Of a stretch of 64,000 nucleotides of DNA, positions 43,762-52,421 are shown one piece after another (position 1 is the stretch's first letter; every line of letters starts with the position of its first letter). The DNA is taken from NCBI GenBank assembly GCA_048058975.1, contig JBLLNP010000010.1:62001-126000 (forward strand), given 5' to 3'. The DNA comes from RHLJ01 sp048058975. GTDB taxonomy: Bacteria; Bacteroidota; Rhodothermia; Balneolales; Balneolaceae. Made by a program: the position numbers and the translations under genes. The notes under the pieces are model-generated. The model worked only from the letters and a program-made list of their open reading frames with translations. It had not been told where the DNA came from and ran no database searches.

Positions 43762-43845
43762 TTATAAAAGAATCAGGATTAGGGTTACAGTTAATGCGAC
43801 TATCACCCACATTCTAAGATGAATTTTCCTAAGTGATGGCTTCAT
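43762..43845 (-). CDS. 27-residue single-helix membrane peptide
   Basis: Too short for most gene calls. ATG at 43845 follows a strong Shine-Dalgarno (GGAGGAAAG, 4-5 bases upstream) and overlaps the stop of the 67-residue gene by ATGA; it ends one base before the Rieske gene ATG. The product is a basic N-terminus (MKPSLRKIHLR) then one hydrophobic helix (MWVIVALTVTLILILL). Coupling, spacing and hydrophobicity argue for a real subunit of the redox operon, similar in style to small subunits of respiratory complexes. Confidence 0.7.
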   Translation of the reverse strand: MKPSLRKIHLRMWVIVALTVTLILILL

Positions 43846-44045
43846 ACTTTCCTCCATTTTATTAAGAAAAGTGGCCAGAATGTGACCAATCCTGGAAAGA
43901 TTAACACCTTAAAAAACTTACCGCTTCCTTCTACTCCGTGATCTACTTTCGACAGTCCTTTCCAGATGAATATCATTGAGAAGAGAATACCAACGATAAT
44001 GTAAACTAAAGCGATTGTGAGGATTATTGTGATGGTTTGTTCCAT
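43842..44045 (-). CDS. Small two-helix membrane protein of redox operon
   Basis: 67 residues, two predicted helices (~5-28, 48-62) around a short loop (GLSKVDHGVEGSGKFFKVL). First gene of the coupled set 44045 to 40770. No family assigned; the size and position suggest an accessory subunit of the ferric-reductase/Rieske module. Confidence 0.7.
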   Translation of the reverse strand: MEQTITIILTIALVYIIVGILFSMIFIWKGLSKVDHGVEGSGKFFKVLIFPGLVTFWPLFLIKWRKV

Positions 44046-44118
44046 AGGTTAAAGAGTTCGGCATTGGATTGTTAAAGGAATAGCATGCCTCATCAAGGCT
44101 GATAAATTGATACTAACA

Positions 44119-44154
44119 CCCCTCTCCGCCTTTGGCGGCACACCCATCGAGGGG
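44119..44154. repeat. Nested palindromic intergenic element
   Basis: CCCCTC (44119-44124) pairs with GAGGGG (44149-44154) around an inner CCGCC/GGCGG hairpin (44126-44138). Lies in the 149-base gap between the GltS-like and small membrane protein genes; similar G/C-rich palindromes occur elsewhere in the window. Confidence 0.5.
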
Positions 44155-44194
44155 AGATTTATTGAGTTAGTATTTCTTTCAAAATAATTAGCCA

Positions 44195-45811
44195 TCATTT
44201 GACAGGTAACATTCCCGCGTAATTTATTCCTGTAAGCCGATGTATATCGTAATCGAAGGTGCTCAGATCATTGTGATTGAATTTGGAAACATCATCATGT
44301 CCGCATGCGCGGGCTATTACCATAACCAGTTCGGTACTGGCTTCAAAGAAGTTTTTAAGTTGATTTGCCGAGGAATCGATGATAATCCGCTTTCTTAGAC
44401 CTTCTTTCTGAGTAGCAATTCCCACCGGACAGTTATTACTATTACAAGCCCGCATCCCTAAACATCCTATTGCCTGAAGCGCCGAGTTTGATACTGCTAC
44501 TGCATCGGCTCCAAGCATCATGGCTTTGGCAAAGTCTTCTGCAACTCTGAGTCCTCCGGTGATGATTAATGTCACATCTTTTGCACCTACTTTATCCAAA
44601 TGCCGACGTGCACGAGCTAACGCCGGAATAGTAGGCACATTGATGTTGTTTCTTAGAACCGTAGGAGCCGAACCTGTTCCTCCTCCCCGGCCATCCAGAA
44701 TGATATAATCAACGCCAACTTCAAGCGCAAAATCGATATCTGCTTCTATATGGCTTGCGGCAATCTTAAATCCAACCGGTATTCCGCCCGTTTTCTCGCG
44801 CACTTCTTCGGCTACTTTTCTGAAATCAGAAGCAGTTTTTAAATCAGGAAAAGCTGCGGGAGAGATGGCTGTTTCACCTTCATTCAGCCCACGAACTTCT
44901 GCAATTTCTTTAGTGACTTTATTCCCGGGAAGATGTCCACCCGTACCGGTTTTTGCTCCCTGTCCGCCTTTAAAATGGAAGGCCTGAGCTTTCATTACTT
45001 TCTCCATCGAAAAGCCGAATTTACCTGAAGCGAGTTCATAAAAGTACTTGGAGTTGTTTTCCTGCTCAGCAGGAAGCATCCCTCCTTCCCCGCTGCAAAT
45101 ACCTGTCCCAGCCAGTTCTGCTCCTTTTGAAAGTGCAATTTTGGCTTCCCTCGAAAGCGCCCCAAAACTCATGTCTGAAACGAAAATTGGGATATCCAGA
45201 ACAAGAGGTTTTTTCGCTTTAGCGCCAATAGTTACTTTGGTAGAAACCTCATCTTCATCCAACAGAGGTCTTGTAGCAAGTTGCGCAGGAAGAAACTGAA
45301 TATTTTCCCATTTTGGAAGTGTATTTCTATCTACGCCCATTGCTTCTGAAGGCCCATGATGGCCGTAATTCTTTAACCCATTCTGAGCCAATTCTTTAAT
45401 GTAACCTGTATAAGGCTCGGTATCTTCGGGATGCGTATCGGCATAAGCGCCCAAGTACTGATCCCGGTTAAACGGTTGTGGGTTTTCCTTCAAATACTCA
45501 TTGATTTCATCCTCATCCACCCAAACAAAACCGTCCTCAATCCAGGCTTTAAACTTGTAGAGTACTTCCTCATTATTGTATTCACTTACTCCGGTATCGT
45601 AACGGTAATCCCAACCATGTACCCCACAAATCAGATTATCGCCTTCTATATGTCCATCTCCCATTAGTGCTCCCCTATGTAAACACCGTCCATATAAAAC
45701 TGAAACCTCTTTCCCGTATTTAATCACAACCAAATCGAGCCCGTTTATTAACTCGTGTTTCGGCTCTTTTTCACCCAGTTCCCATACCTTACATAATTGC
45801 AGTTCTTTCAT
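44195..45811 (-). CDS. Rieske domain fused to glutamate-synthase-like FMN domain
   Basis: 538 residues from the ATG at 45811 (an upstream in-frame TTG is possible). Residues 1-110 form a Rieske domain: CLHRGALMGDGHIEGDNLICGVHGWDY (CxH, CxxH). The rest is the FMN-binding GltB-type barrel (FVSDMSFGALSREAKIALSKGAELAGTG, GLNEGETAISP, GFKIAASHIEAD, DGRGGGTGSAPTVLRNN) with Cys-rich CLGMRACNSNNCPVGIATQ for an iron-sulfur cluster. It lacks the amidotransferase domain, so it is probably not classical glutamate synthase but an archaeal-type GltS-like oxidoreductase. Substrate unknown. Confidence 0.85.
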   Translation of the reverse strand: MKELQLCKVWELGEKEPKHELINGLDLVVIKYGKEVSVLYGRCLHRGALMGDGHIEGDNLICGVHGWDYRYDTGVSEYNNEEVLYKFKAWIEDGFVWVDEDEINEYLKENPQPFNRDQYLGAYADTHPEDTEPYTGYIKELAQNGLKNYGHHGPSEAMGVDRNTLPKWENIQFLPAQLATRPLLDEDEVSTKVTIGAKAKKPLVLDIPIFVSDMSFGALSREAKIALSKGAELAGTGICSGEGGMLPAEQENNSKYFYELASGKFGFSMEKVMKAQAFHFKGGQGAKTGTGGHLPGNKVTKEIAEVRGLNEGETAISPAAFPDLKTASDFRKVAEEVREKTGGIPVGFKIAASHIEADIDFALEVGVDYIILDGRGGGTGSAPTVLRNNINVPTIPALARARRHLDKVGAKDVTLIITGGLRVAEDFAKAMMLGADAVAVSNSALQAIGCLGMRACNSNNCPVGIATQKEGLRKRIIIDSSANQLKNFFEASTELVMVIARACGHDDVSKFNHNDLSTFDYDIHRLTGINYAGMLPVK

Positions 45812-45990
45812 ATATCCCAAAAAAGTTAATTAATAATAGTAATGAGTCAATAAATGAAAAAAAGAACTCAATATCTGTAACGAATATGTAACTATGTTCC
45901 GAAAGGTTATGCTGTGAGAAATCTTATCATTTGACTATTTGCAAATGTTGGACTAATGTTAGTCAGCCCCTTTTAAAAACTTCAAAAACC

Positions 45991-46812
45991 ATGAAGCTAC
46001 TCCTGATACTTATCTTTTGTTTCTTAACTCTTACTTGCAAAGAAGACGGTTCTACGGGACCTGAAGTACCGGATGGGCTCGTTTGGAGTGATGAGTTCGA
46101 TGGCACTACCTGGAGCAGGGATAACTGGTACCCGGATTTAGGAGACCATGGCTGGGGAAATAACGAACTCCAGAACTATACTGCCAGTTCTCAGAATATT
46201 CAGGTAAGTGATGGAACCTTAAAAATAATCGCCCGAAAAGTAGGTGATGGTCAGGGAGTGGGAGACTATACTTCCGCCCGGCTGCTTACTTATCAGGCCT
46301 TTGGTCCGGGACACCGAATGGAGATTCGTGCAAAATTACCGGAGCTAAAAGGTAACGGACTCTGGCCTGCTATTTGGATGTTGGGTGATGGCATCAGGAA
46401 TGGAGTAAGTTGGCCGGAATGTGGCGAAATTGATATCATGGAGTATGTAAGCTATGCACCTAATCAGTTTTATGCCACAGTACATACCGGAGCCTATAAT
46501 CATGTGGAAGGAACTCAACGTGGATCCGGGGCTGTTCCTCTTTCTGATATTGAAGAAGATTTTAATGTCTTCGGAATTATATGGACAGATGAGTTCGTCA
46601 AATTTTATGTAGAAGATGAAAACAATATTGTTTTCAGGTTTAACAAAGAAGCTAATGCTACCAATGAGGAATGGCCTTTTGATAATCCCCATTTCTTTCT
46701 GCTAAATATGGCTGTAGGTGGCGATTGGGGAGGCGCACAGGGTCTTGATGATGCCAATTTTCCGGCTACCTTCGAGATCGATTATGTTCGGGTTTTTGAA
46801 CTGGAAGATTAA
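45991..46812 (+). CDS. GH16 family glycoside hydrolase lipoprotein (laminarinase-like)
   Basis: 273 residues from the ATG at 45991, which begins a lipoprotein signal (LLLILIFCFLTLTC). The catalytic motif is EIDIMEY (E146, D148, E151), in the ExDxxE pattern of the laminarinase-like GH16 subgroup. WYPDLGDHGWGNNELQNY and FHLLNMAVGGDWGG-type segments line the cleft. Likely cleaves beta-1,3(4)-glucan at the cell surface. Convergent with the MutS gene, 3 bases apart. A second GH16 lipoprotein is at 55791. Confidence 0.92.
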   Translation: MKLLLILIFCFLTLTCKEDGSTGPEVPDGLVWSDEFDGTTWSRDNWYPDLGDHGWGNNELQNYTASSQNIQVSDGTLKIIARKVGDGQGVGDYTSARLLTYQAFGPGHRMEIRAKLPELKGNGLWPAIWMLGDGIRNGVSWPECGEIDIMEYVSYAPNQFYATVHTGAYNHVEGTQRGSGAVPLSDIEEDFNVFGIIWTDEFVKFYVEDENNIVFRFNKEANATNEEWPFDNPHFFLLNMAVGGDWGGAQGLDDANFPATFEIDYVRVFELED

Positions 46813-46815
46813 GAA

Positions 46816-48642
46816 TCAGGTAGGCAATCCCTCCATTCTCATAATCTCAAGTGCATTCGTACTTGGGCAAGGTCCTGAACGAAGTTTGTATTCAAAACTC
46901 ATCTTTCCGTTTTCGATGGATTCCACAAAATGCCAGTTGCTTAGCTGAGGGATTTCCTGTTCAAGATCGGCAAGTTCCAGATCATGGGAAGAAACCAGAC
47001 CCACTCCATTCTTTCCGGCTACTTCTTTTAAAAAGGCCGCACTTCCAGCGTATCGCTCCCGATTGTTAGTTCCTCTGTAAATTTCATCTACAAAAAAGAA
47101 TAACGGCAGCTCATCCTCTTTCAATAATTCATCCAGCAAAAACCTAAGTCTCTTAACTTCTGTGTAGAAATGCGATAAACCATCGTCGAGTGAATCGGTG
47201 ATATTAATGCTTGTAAATACTCTGAAAAACTGAGTATTAAGAGCGGAAGCACAAACCGGAGCTCCTGTATAAGCAAGAACCAAATTGATTCCCACCGTTC
47301 GCAAAAAAGTACTTTTACCCGCCATATTAGAACCTGTTATGAGGAATAAATCCTTCCCTTTCTGAACCTCAAAACTGTTAGCAATTCTTTTATTTGAAGG
47401 AATTAGCGGATGACCCAAACCGATTGATTTAAACAAAATCTTATCTCTGTCTTCAAACTCTGGCCAAACAAACCCAGGATTAAGCATCGCAAAGTTAGCC
47501 AACGAGTTAAGGGCTTCCAGTTCATAAAAGACATCAAGCCATTTTGTGAGTTTTGGCTCGAGGATTTTCTTTAATTTCTCAACTCGCATAAGGTAGTATA
47601 AGTCCCACGGCACCATGAAATTAACCACTCCCCACATGATGCGATTAGCTTTCAATGAAGCCCTGCTTAGGGTTCTCTGATTTTTTTTGATAAATAATGA
47701 AGGCCGTTCTGTCTCATCCTGGTAAACTGAAAGCAATTTTTCTAACTCACTTCCCTTATTCGGTACAAATTTCTCCACATGAAACAGGATGGATTTGAAT
47801 TGATTTAGTTTTATTTCAATCTGGTAAGCTGAGTCAAAAAGGTGCAGAATTTTTTGATCATTCAACTTGTAATACACCATGTAAATAAACCAGCAAATCA
47901 CCAATGGAAGAGATGTTGAAAAACCATTCAGAAGTAAAACTGCAAGAATAAAATTACTAATAGACAACACGCTTAAGATCGCTAATGGAATTTTGATTCC
48001 TTTTTTTTCAGGTAATCGGAGCCATTTAAGCATGTCTTCTATACTCCAATCTTTCTGCATTGAATGTAATCTGGTAAACAACCCAATCACTCTGAGTTTG
48101 TCCCTAAAACCTGTTAACGGTACTAACTCCTTTACCTGTTGCTGCCGTCTTAAAACTTCCTCTTTCGATGGCGCGGCAGACAGAAACCAATGTGCAAGTT
48201 TTTGTCCACTCGCTTCATACATAGATGTATCGGTAAGATGGAATAAAGAGTGTTTTCCCAGGATATCCAGATCACTAGCAAAAGGATGATTTTTAGTCTC
48301 AACTTCAATAGGCCGATATCCAATGTGATCCCAATCCAACTTCATTCTTGCTATATGCTCTTTTTTGATACCCCTTAGATGCTCGAACTTCTCCTGCGAC
48401 TGATAAACTCTTCTGTGCCGATCGATAAGAATTATGAATCCTGTAATCAATGCAAAGAGGCTGAATAAATACGCCCAATCAGGAATCATACCATAACTGA
48501 AGTAGATTCCTGCAACTGCTATCACAAAATAACTGAGCCGGATTTTAGAGTATTTATTACTTAGCGTTTTTCTCTTTTCAATTATCCGCTCAATGCGTGT
48601 AATATGTCTCTCAAGGGATAATTTCAGTTCTTCTTGTGTCAT
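46816..48642 (-). CDS. Membrane-bound MutS-family ATPase
   Basis: 608 residues. Two N-terminal helices (~33-70) and two more near 220-262 make it membrane-embedded, unlike MutS. The C-terminal ABC ATPase has Walker A ITGSNMAGKSTFLRT, a Q-loop region, and Walker B FFFVDEIYRGTNNRER. Lacks the mismatch-binding N-terminal domain. Its start lies within the 3' end of the Smr gene (32-base overlap), so the two are coupled. Function in this clade is unknown; not a mismatch repair protein in the strict sense. Confidence 0.85.
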   Translation of the reverse strand: MTQEELKLSLERHITRIERIIEKRKTLSNKYSKIRLSYFVIAVAGIYFSYGMIPDWAYLFSLFALITGFIILIDRHRRVYQSQEKFEHLRGIKKEHIARMKLDWDHIGYRPIEVETKNHPFASDLDILGKHSLFHLTDTSMYEASGQKLAHWFLSAAPSKEEVLRRQQQVKELVPLTGFRDKLRVIGLFTRLHSMQKDWSIEDMLKWLRLPEKKGIKIPLAILSVLSISNFILAVLLLNGFSTSLPLVICWFIYMVYYKLNDQKILHLFDSAYQIEIKLNQFKSILFHVEKFVPNKGSELEKLLSVYQDETERPSLFIKKNQRTLSRASLKANRIMWGVVNFMVPWDLYYLMRVEKLKKILEPKLTKWLDVFYELEALNSLANFAMLNPGFVWPEFEDRDKILFKSIGLGHPLIPSNKRIANSFEVQKGKDLFLITGSNMAGKSTFLRTVGINLVLAYTGAPVCASALNTQFFRVFTSINITDSLDDGLSHFYTEVKRLRFLLDELLKEDELPLFFFVDEIYRGTNNRERYAGSAAFLKEVAGKNGVGLVSSHDLELADLEQEIPQLSNWHFVESIENGKMSFEYKLRSGPCPSTNALEIMRMEGLPT

Positions 48643-48919
48643 TCTTTGGTTTTTTCAATTCTACTAAAGTGGCACCCCAACTACTGCTGTCATCAGCAAG
48701 CCGATAAGAACGCACATCCTTATGTTTATCTAAAATGCTATGCACCAATCTACGAAGTACGCCCTTCCCTTTCCCATGAATAATCCTGACTGAATAAATC
48801 TCTTTCTCCAGACAAGCTTCGATATAGTCGGGAATCAGGTCCTTTACTTCTTTCGGACTGAAGAGATGTAAATCCAGTATTCCATCTATGGGAAGTTCTA
48901 TTGGTTCCGGTTCGGACAA
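48611..48919 (-). CDS. Smr-domain protein
   Basis: 102 residues, TTG start. Smr motifs DLHLFSPKEVKDL (with DxH), RIIHGKGKGVLRRLV and WGATLVELK are complete. Smr domains nick or cleave nucleic acids, and in MutS2 they are fused to the C-terminus of a MutS core. Here the Smr gene overlaps the MutS gene downstream, like a split MutS2. Confidence 0.9.
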   Translation of the reverse strand: MSEPEPIELPIDGILDLHLFSPKEVKDLIPDYIEACLEKEIYSVRIIHGKGKGVLRRLVHSILDKHKDVRSYRLADDSSSWGATLVELKKPKNDTRRTEIIP

Positions 48920-48937
48920 TTTGTTAATTGTTATTGG

Positions 48938-49291
48938 TTATTGGTTTTCAAATGGAAAGAGAGACTCAATATCAGGAAGCTCTTTTGGAGTAGCTCCTCC
49001 ATCAACAGACCAAAGATCTAATCCCGCCAATTGATTTTCTGTTTCAAACAAATAAATACCCATCAAATTCCCACTTTCCTCTCTATACAAGAAATCTGAA
49101 ACAACATTGAATCCTGAATTAATAACCTTAAAATCAATGCTTGCACATCCACACTTGCAATAACTCGCTACTCGTAAGTCGTTAACCTGATCTAAATAAG
49201 ACTCATCGCTATTCTGTCCATTTTTTATCAGCCAAATTACCAACTCCTCTTCTTGTAGGGTTAATTTTCTATTTAGAGCCTTCTCAATCAT
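48938..49291 (-). CDS. Uncharacterised small protein with Cys cluster
   Basis: 117 residues. YCKCGCASIDF (three Cys) may bind a metal; the rest is a helix-rich N-terminus (LTLQEEELVIWLIKNGQ) and a beta-rich tail. Family unknown. Lies 18 bases upstream of the Smr gene, so may be in one transcript. Confidence 0.6.
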   Translation of the reverse strand: MIEKALNRKLTLQEEELVIWLIKNGQNSDESYLDQVNDLRVASYCKCGCASIDFKVINSGFNVVSDFLYREESGNLMGIYLFETENQLAGLDLWSVDGGATPKELPDIESLFPFENQ

Positions 49292-49340
49292 TATTCCTAA
49301 TTCAACTATTCCTAATTCTTAATTGAATCATTTTTAATTC

Positions 49341-49649
49341 TTAATTCACCTCGTAGTCCACTACTCTTCGCTCTGCTACTATATTTCCGGCAAAAGCTAC
49401 CACTTCTTTATGATCGGGATGTACCGCATACTCTTGTAGCTTTTCCTTCGATTCATGCGTGGTTGTCAGCACCATATCAAATACAGCTCCCTCAGCTTCC
49501 ATGTACCCAATTCCTACTTCCATAAATTTAATGGCATCAATTTTCGGAACCAGAGCTTCCAACCTGACTTTAAATTCTTCCGCATTTTCCCGCTTTGGTT
49601 TTCCGTTCGCTTCATCCAGAAGCTTCCACATTACGATATGCTTTATCAT
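49341..49649 (-). CDS. Dabb (stress-responsive alpha/beta barrel) family protein
   Basis: 102 residues. IKHIVMWKLLDEA at the N-terminus and ITHESKEKLQEYAVHPDHKEVV-type element (seen as TTHESKEKLQEYAVHPDHKE) are the Dabb signature; the protein forms dimeric ferredoxin-like barrels. Role unspecified. Single gene amid AT-rich repeats. Confidence 0.9.
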   Translation of the reverse strand: MIKHIVMWKLLDEANGKPKRENAEEFKVRLEALVPKIDAIKFMEVGIGYMEAEGAVFDMVLTTTHESKEKLQEYAVHPDHKEVVAFAGNIVAERRVVDYEVN

Positions 49650-49689
49650 TCTATTTAGATTTGAGTTCTTAGATCTCTGTTTACTCTAC

Positions 49690-49790
49690 CAAATTAGGAA
49701 TATTTCAATTAGGAATTAGGAATACCTTCAGTATCGCCTATTCCTAATTCACATATTCTTAATTCCTAATTCAATTCCTGTCAATTAATC
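49690..49790. repeat. AT-rich ATTCCTAATT repeat cluster
   Basis: The 222-base gap before folE is full of AATTAGGAAT / ATTCCTAATT units, including a perfect 12-bp inverted repeat GAATTAGGAATA (49713-49724) / TATTCCTAATTC (49739-49750). Related AATTCTTAATT-like units lie at 49294-49345. Probably a dispersed intergenic repeat family; no gene is visible. Confidence 0.55.
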
Positions 49791-49872
49791 TCAGGAACTC
49801 TTATTTTTGAGGTTCGGTTTTAACTAAAGATTCAGGCTTATCCTGTTTCTCCAGAAAGAAAATTATCCCCTA

Positions 49873-50553
49873 TTGGAAAACTTAAACTTAGATCAGATTA
49901 CAGCAGACGAAGTCGGCGACGCTCATTTCGGTTCTTCTGAACTTACTCCACTCAGAGAAGATGCCTTCGATCTTTCAGACTCAGAGAAAATTGAAATCAT
50001 TCAGGAGCATTTCGCTAAAATAATGGAAACCCTTGGGCTGGACCTTACCGATGACAGCCTTAGAGGAACTCCCTATCGTGTTGCAAAAATGTATGTGAAG
50101 GAGATTTTTCAAGGTCTTAATCCCAAAAATCGTCCTGAAGCACGCACCTTCAGCAATGGCTACGATTACAGCGACATGGTAATCGAAAAGAATATACAAG
50201 TGACTTCCTTCTGTGAACACCACTTCCTGCCCTTCATTGGAAAAGCACATGTGGCTTATATTTCAAAAGGAAAAGTAATTGGCCTTTCAAAAATCAATCG
50301 TTTGGTAGATTACTTCTCTCGCCGACCACAGGTTCAGGAAAGACTGACCCTTCAAATTGCAGATGCTCTTTCTGAGGCAATGCAAACCGAAGATGTTGCT
50401 GTATTCATTGATAGCAAGCACCTCTGTGTTTCTACACGTGGAATTAAAGACACCACCAGTAGCACCATTACTTCTGAATTCCGTGGTGCGTTTAAAGAGA
50501 AAGAAACCCAGCAGAAATTCATCGATTTCATCAGAACTAACACCGAGCTTTAA
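49873..50553 (+). CDS. folE: GTP cyclohydrolase I
   Basis: 226 residues, TTG start. Zinc ligands are C114 and H117 in CEHHFLPF and C185 in KHLCVSTRG. LRGTPYRVAKMYVKEIF and the SKINRLVDYFSRRPQVQERLT segment are typical of FolE type I. It turns GTP into dihydroneopterin triphosphate for folate. The N-terminal ~35 residues are an acidic extension. cysS begins 7 bases later. Confidence 0.96.
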   Translation: MENLNLDQITADEVGDAHFGSSELTPLREDAFDLSDSEKIEIIQEHFAKIMETLGLDLTDDSLRGTPYRVAKMYVKEIFQGLNPKNRPEARTFSNGYDYSDMVIEKNIQVTSFCEHHFLPFIGKAHVAYISKGKVIGLSKINRLVDYFSRRPQVQERLTLQIADALSEAMQTEDVAVFIDSKHLCVSTRGIKDTTSSTITSEFRGAFKEKETQQKFIDFIRTNTEL

Positions 50554-50560
50554 GCACGTT

Positions 50561-52018
50561 TTGGCTGAACAAAAACTTCACGTTTACAATACCCTTTCCC
50601 GAAAAAAAGAGCTTTTTGAGCCACTTAATCCTCCTTTTGTGGGGATGTATGTGTGTGGGCCCACTGTGTATGGCGATGCTCATTTAGGGCACGCTAAAAG
50701 CTATGTTTCGTTTGATATCGTACTCCGCTATCTGCGTTATCTGGGGTACAATGTCCGATATGTTCAGAATATTACTGACGTGGGTCATTTGGTTGGTGAT
50801 GGTGAAGAAGGCGAAGACAAACTCGCTAAAAAGGCGCGTCTTGAGCAGGTTGATCCGATGCAGGTTGCTGAAAAGTACACCTACACTTATTTCCGGGATA
50901 TGGACGCATTGAATGTGCTTCGTCCTGATATCGCTCCACGTGCAACTGGCCATATTCCAGAGCAAATAGCGATGATCAAAACCCTCATCGAAAAAGGCCA
51001 TGCCTATAATGCAAATGGCAATGTGTATTTCGATGTGAGTTCCGATCCTGATTATGGAAAGCTTAGTGGTAGAAATGTGGAGGAGTCTGAATCAGGTACC
51101 CGCGTAGAGACTGCTTCCGACAAAAAAGATCCAAAAGACTTTGCCCTGTGGAAAAAAGCGGATAATGAGCATTTAATGAAGTGGGATTCCCCTTGGGGAG
51201 TAGGTTACCCTGGCTGGCACATCGAGTGTTCAGTAATGAGTACTAAATATCTTGGGGAGAGTTTTGACATTCACGGAGGTGGATTGGAAAATCAGTTTCC
51301 ACATCACGAATGTGAAATTGCCCAGTCGGAATGCGCACATGATGCTCAGTTCGTGAAATACTGGATGCACAACAATATGGTGACTCTGGAAGGCCAGAAG
51401 ATGGGGAAATCGCTCGGAAATGCGATTAATCTGGAAGAGTTTTTTAGCGGGCATCACAAGCTGCTAACCCGTCCCTGGAATCCGCAGGTAATTCGTTTCT
51501 TCTTGCTACAAAGTCATTACCGAAGTACTACTGATTTCTCAGAAGATGCACTCGAAGCTGCTGAAACCGGATTAAAAAACCTGCATTCAATGATTAATTC
51601 TATTGAGAAAGCGGAAGCAGGAAACGGAAATGCTTTTGATATTGAAGGCTTCAAAGCATCTTTCGAAGAAGTGATGAACGATGACTTTAACTCTGCTCAG
51701 GCCATAGCTGTTTTGTTTGAAAACCTGAAGGAAATAAGGAAACAGATTACAGCGAATCAAACTCCTTCAAATCTTGGAGAGCTGAAAATCTTTCTTCATA
51801 CGGTTGTGGAAGAAGTGCTTGGAATCTGGCCTAAAAAAGCAGGTGGTTCAGGAAATGGTGAACTCACATCAGGCTTGGTTGAGTTATTAATTGAAATCAG
51901 GAAAGATGCCCGAACCAATAAAGATTTTGCACTTTCGGATAAAATCCGGGACGACTTGAAGGAATTAGGCGTACAGTTGATGGACGGAAAAGACGGCACG
52001 ACTTTTAGTATTGACTAA
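50561..52018 (+). CDS. cysS: Cysteinyl-tRNA synthetase
   Basis: 485 residues from TTG 50561; the longer in-frame start at 50357 overlaps folE by ~200 bases and adds nonsense sequence, so it is rejected. GMYVCGPTVYGDAHLGH (zinc Cys32 and HIGH box 41-44), the GGLENQFPHHECEIAQSE zinc site and KMGKS (~281) are present. The C-terminal DALR-like helical domain is complete. The stop overlaps the yidD ATG by one base. Confidence 0.96.
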   Translation: MAEQKLHVYNTLSRKKELFEPLNPPFVGMYVCGPTVYGDAHLGHAKSYVSFDIVLRYLRYLGYNVRYVQNITDVGHLVGDGEEGEDKLAKKARLEQVDPMQVAEKYTYTYFRDMDALNVLRPDIAPRATGHIPEQIAMIKTLIEKGHAYNANGNVYFDVSSDPDYGKLSGRNVEESESGTRVETASDKKDPKDFALWKKADNEHLMKWDSPWGVGYPGWHIECSVMSTKYLGESFDIHGGGLENQFPHHECEIAQSECAHDAQFVKYWMHNNMVTLEGQKMGKSLGNAINLEEFFSGHHKLLTRPWNPQVIRFFLLQSHYRSTTDFSEDALEAAETGLKNLHSMINSIEKAEAGNGNAFDIEGFKASFEEVMNDDFNSAQAIAVLFENLKEIRKQITANQTPSNLGELKIFLHTVVEEVLGIWPKKAGGSGNGELTSGLVELLIEIRKDARTNKDFALSDKIRDDLKELGVQLMDGKDGTTFSID

Positions 52019-52275
52019 TGAGAGCGCTGAAATTCATATTCAGCAAACTAATTATTGGAATTGTACGATTTTACCAGTTAGCGATTTCTCCATGGTTGGG
52101 AAGCAGCTGCCGGTACTCTCCCACTTGTTCGCATTACGTGATTGAAGCCGTGAACGAATGGGGACCATTAAAAGGATTCTGGTTGGGAATCAAACGGATT
52201 GGTCGGTGTCACCCCTGGGGCGGCGATGGCTATGATCCGGTTCCGGAGAACCCTAAGAAGAAATTGAAATCATAA
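52018..52275 (+). CDS. yidD: Membrane protein insertion efficiency factor YidD
   Basis: 85 residues, overlapping the cysS stop (TAATG). SPWLGSSCRYSPTCSHYVIEA and GRCHPWGGDGYDPVP are the YidD signature, with the conserved cysteines. The N-terminal amphipathic helix attaches to the inner membrane. It helps YidC-dependent insertion. Confidence 0.96.
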   Translation: MRALKFIFSKLIIGIVRFYQLAISPWLGSSCRYSPTCSHYVIEAVNEWGPLKGFWLGIKRIGRCHPWGGDGYDPVPENPKKKLKS

Positions 52276-52276
52276 G

Positions 52277-52352
52277 GTCATTCTGAGCGAAAGCGAAGAA
52301 TCTGCACAGATCATTAATTGTGCAGATCCTTCGGAAGTATCCTCAGGATGAC
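52277..52352. repeat. Dispersed palindromic intergenic repeat
   Basis: GTCATTCTGAG (52277-52287) pairs with CTCAGGATGAC (52342-52352) with one mismatch. The interior includes CGAAGAATCTGCACAG and its partner CTGTGCAGATCC-like segment. The GTCATTC... end type recurs at 52941-53031. Confidence 0.55.
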
Positions 52353-52361
52353 AAATAAACC

Positions 52362-52404
52362 CAATTAACGAATAACGATTCACGAAAACGTTATTCGTTA
52401 ATTG
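52362..52404. repeat. Perfect 16-bp inverted repeat
   Basis: CAATTAACGAATAACG (52362-52377), 11-base loop, CGTTATTCGTTAATTG (52389-52404), directly upstream of hisI. Related AT-rich words (TTAATTGTTATTGG) occur at 48925, so it may belong to the same repeat family; not a terminator (no T-run). Confidence 0.6.
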
Positions 52405-52421
52405 TTATTCGAAAGCTATTA

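Noticed and set aside
50357..50560. Longer N-terminus of cysS from 50357
   Set aside because: It lies inside folE in another frame; the family start is at the TTG 50561, just after the folE stop.
52277..52404. CRISPR-like repeats near hisI
   Set aside because: Units are palindromic and of unequal spacing, without repeated spacers.
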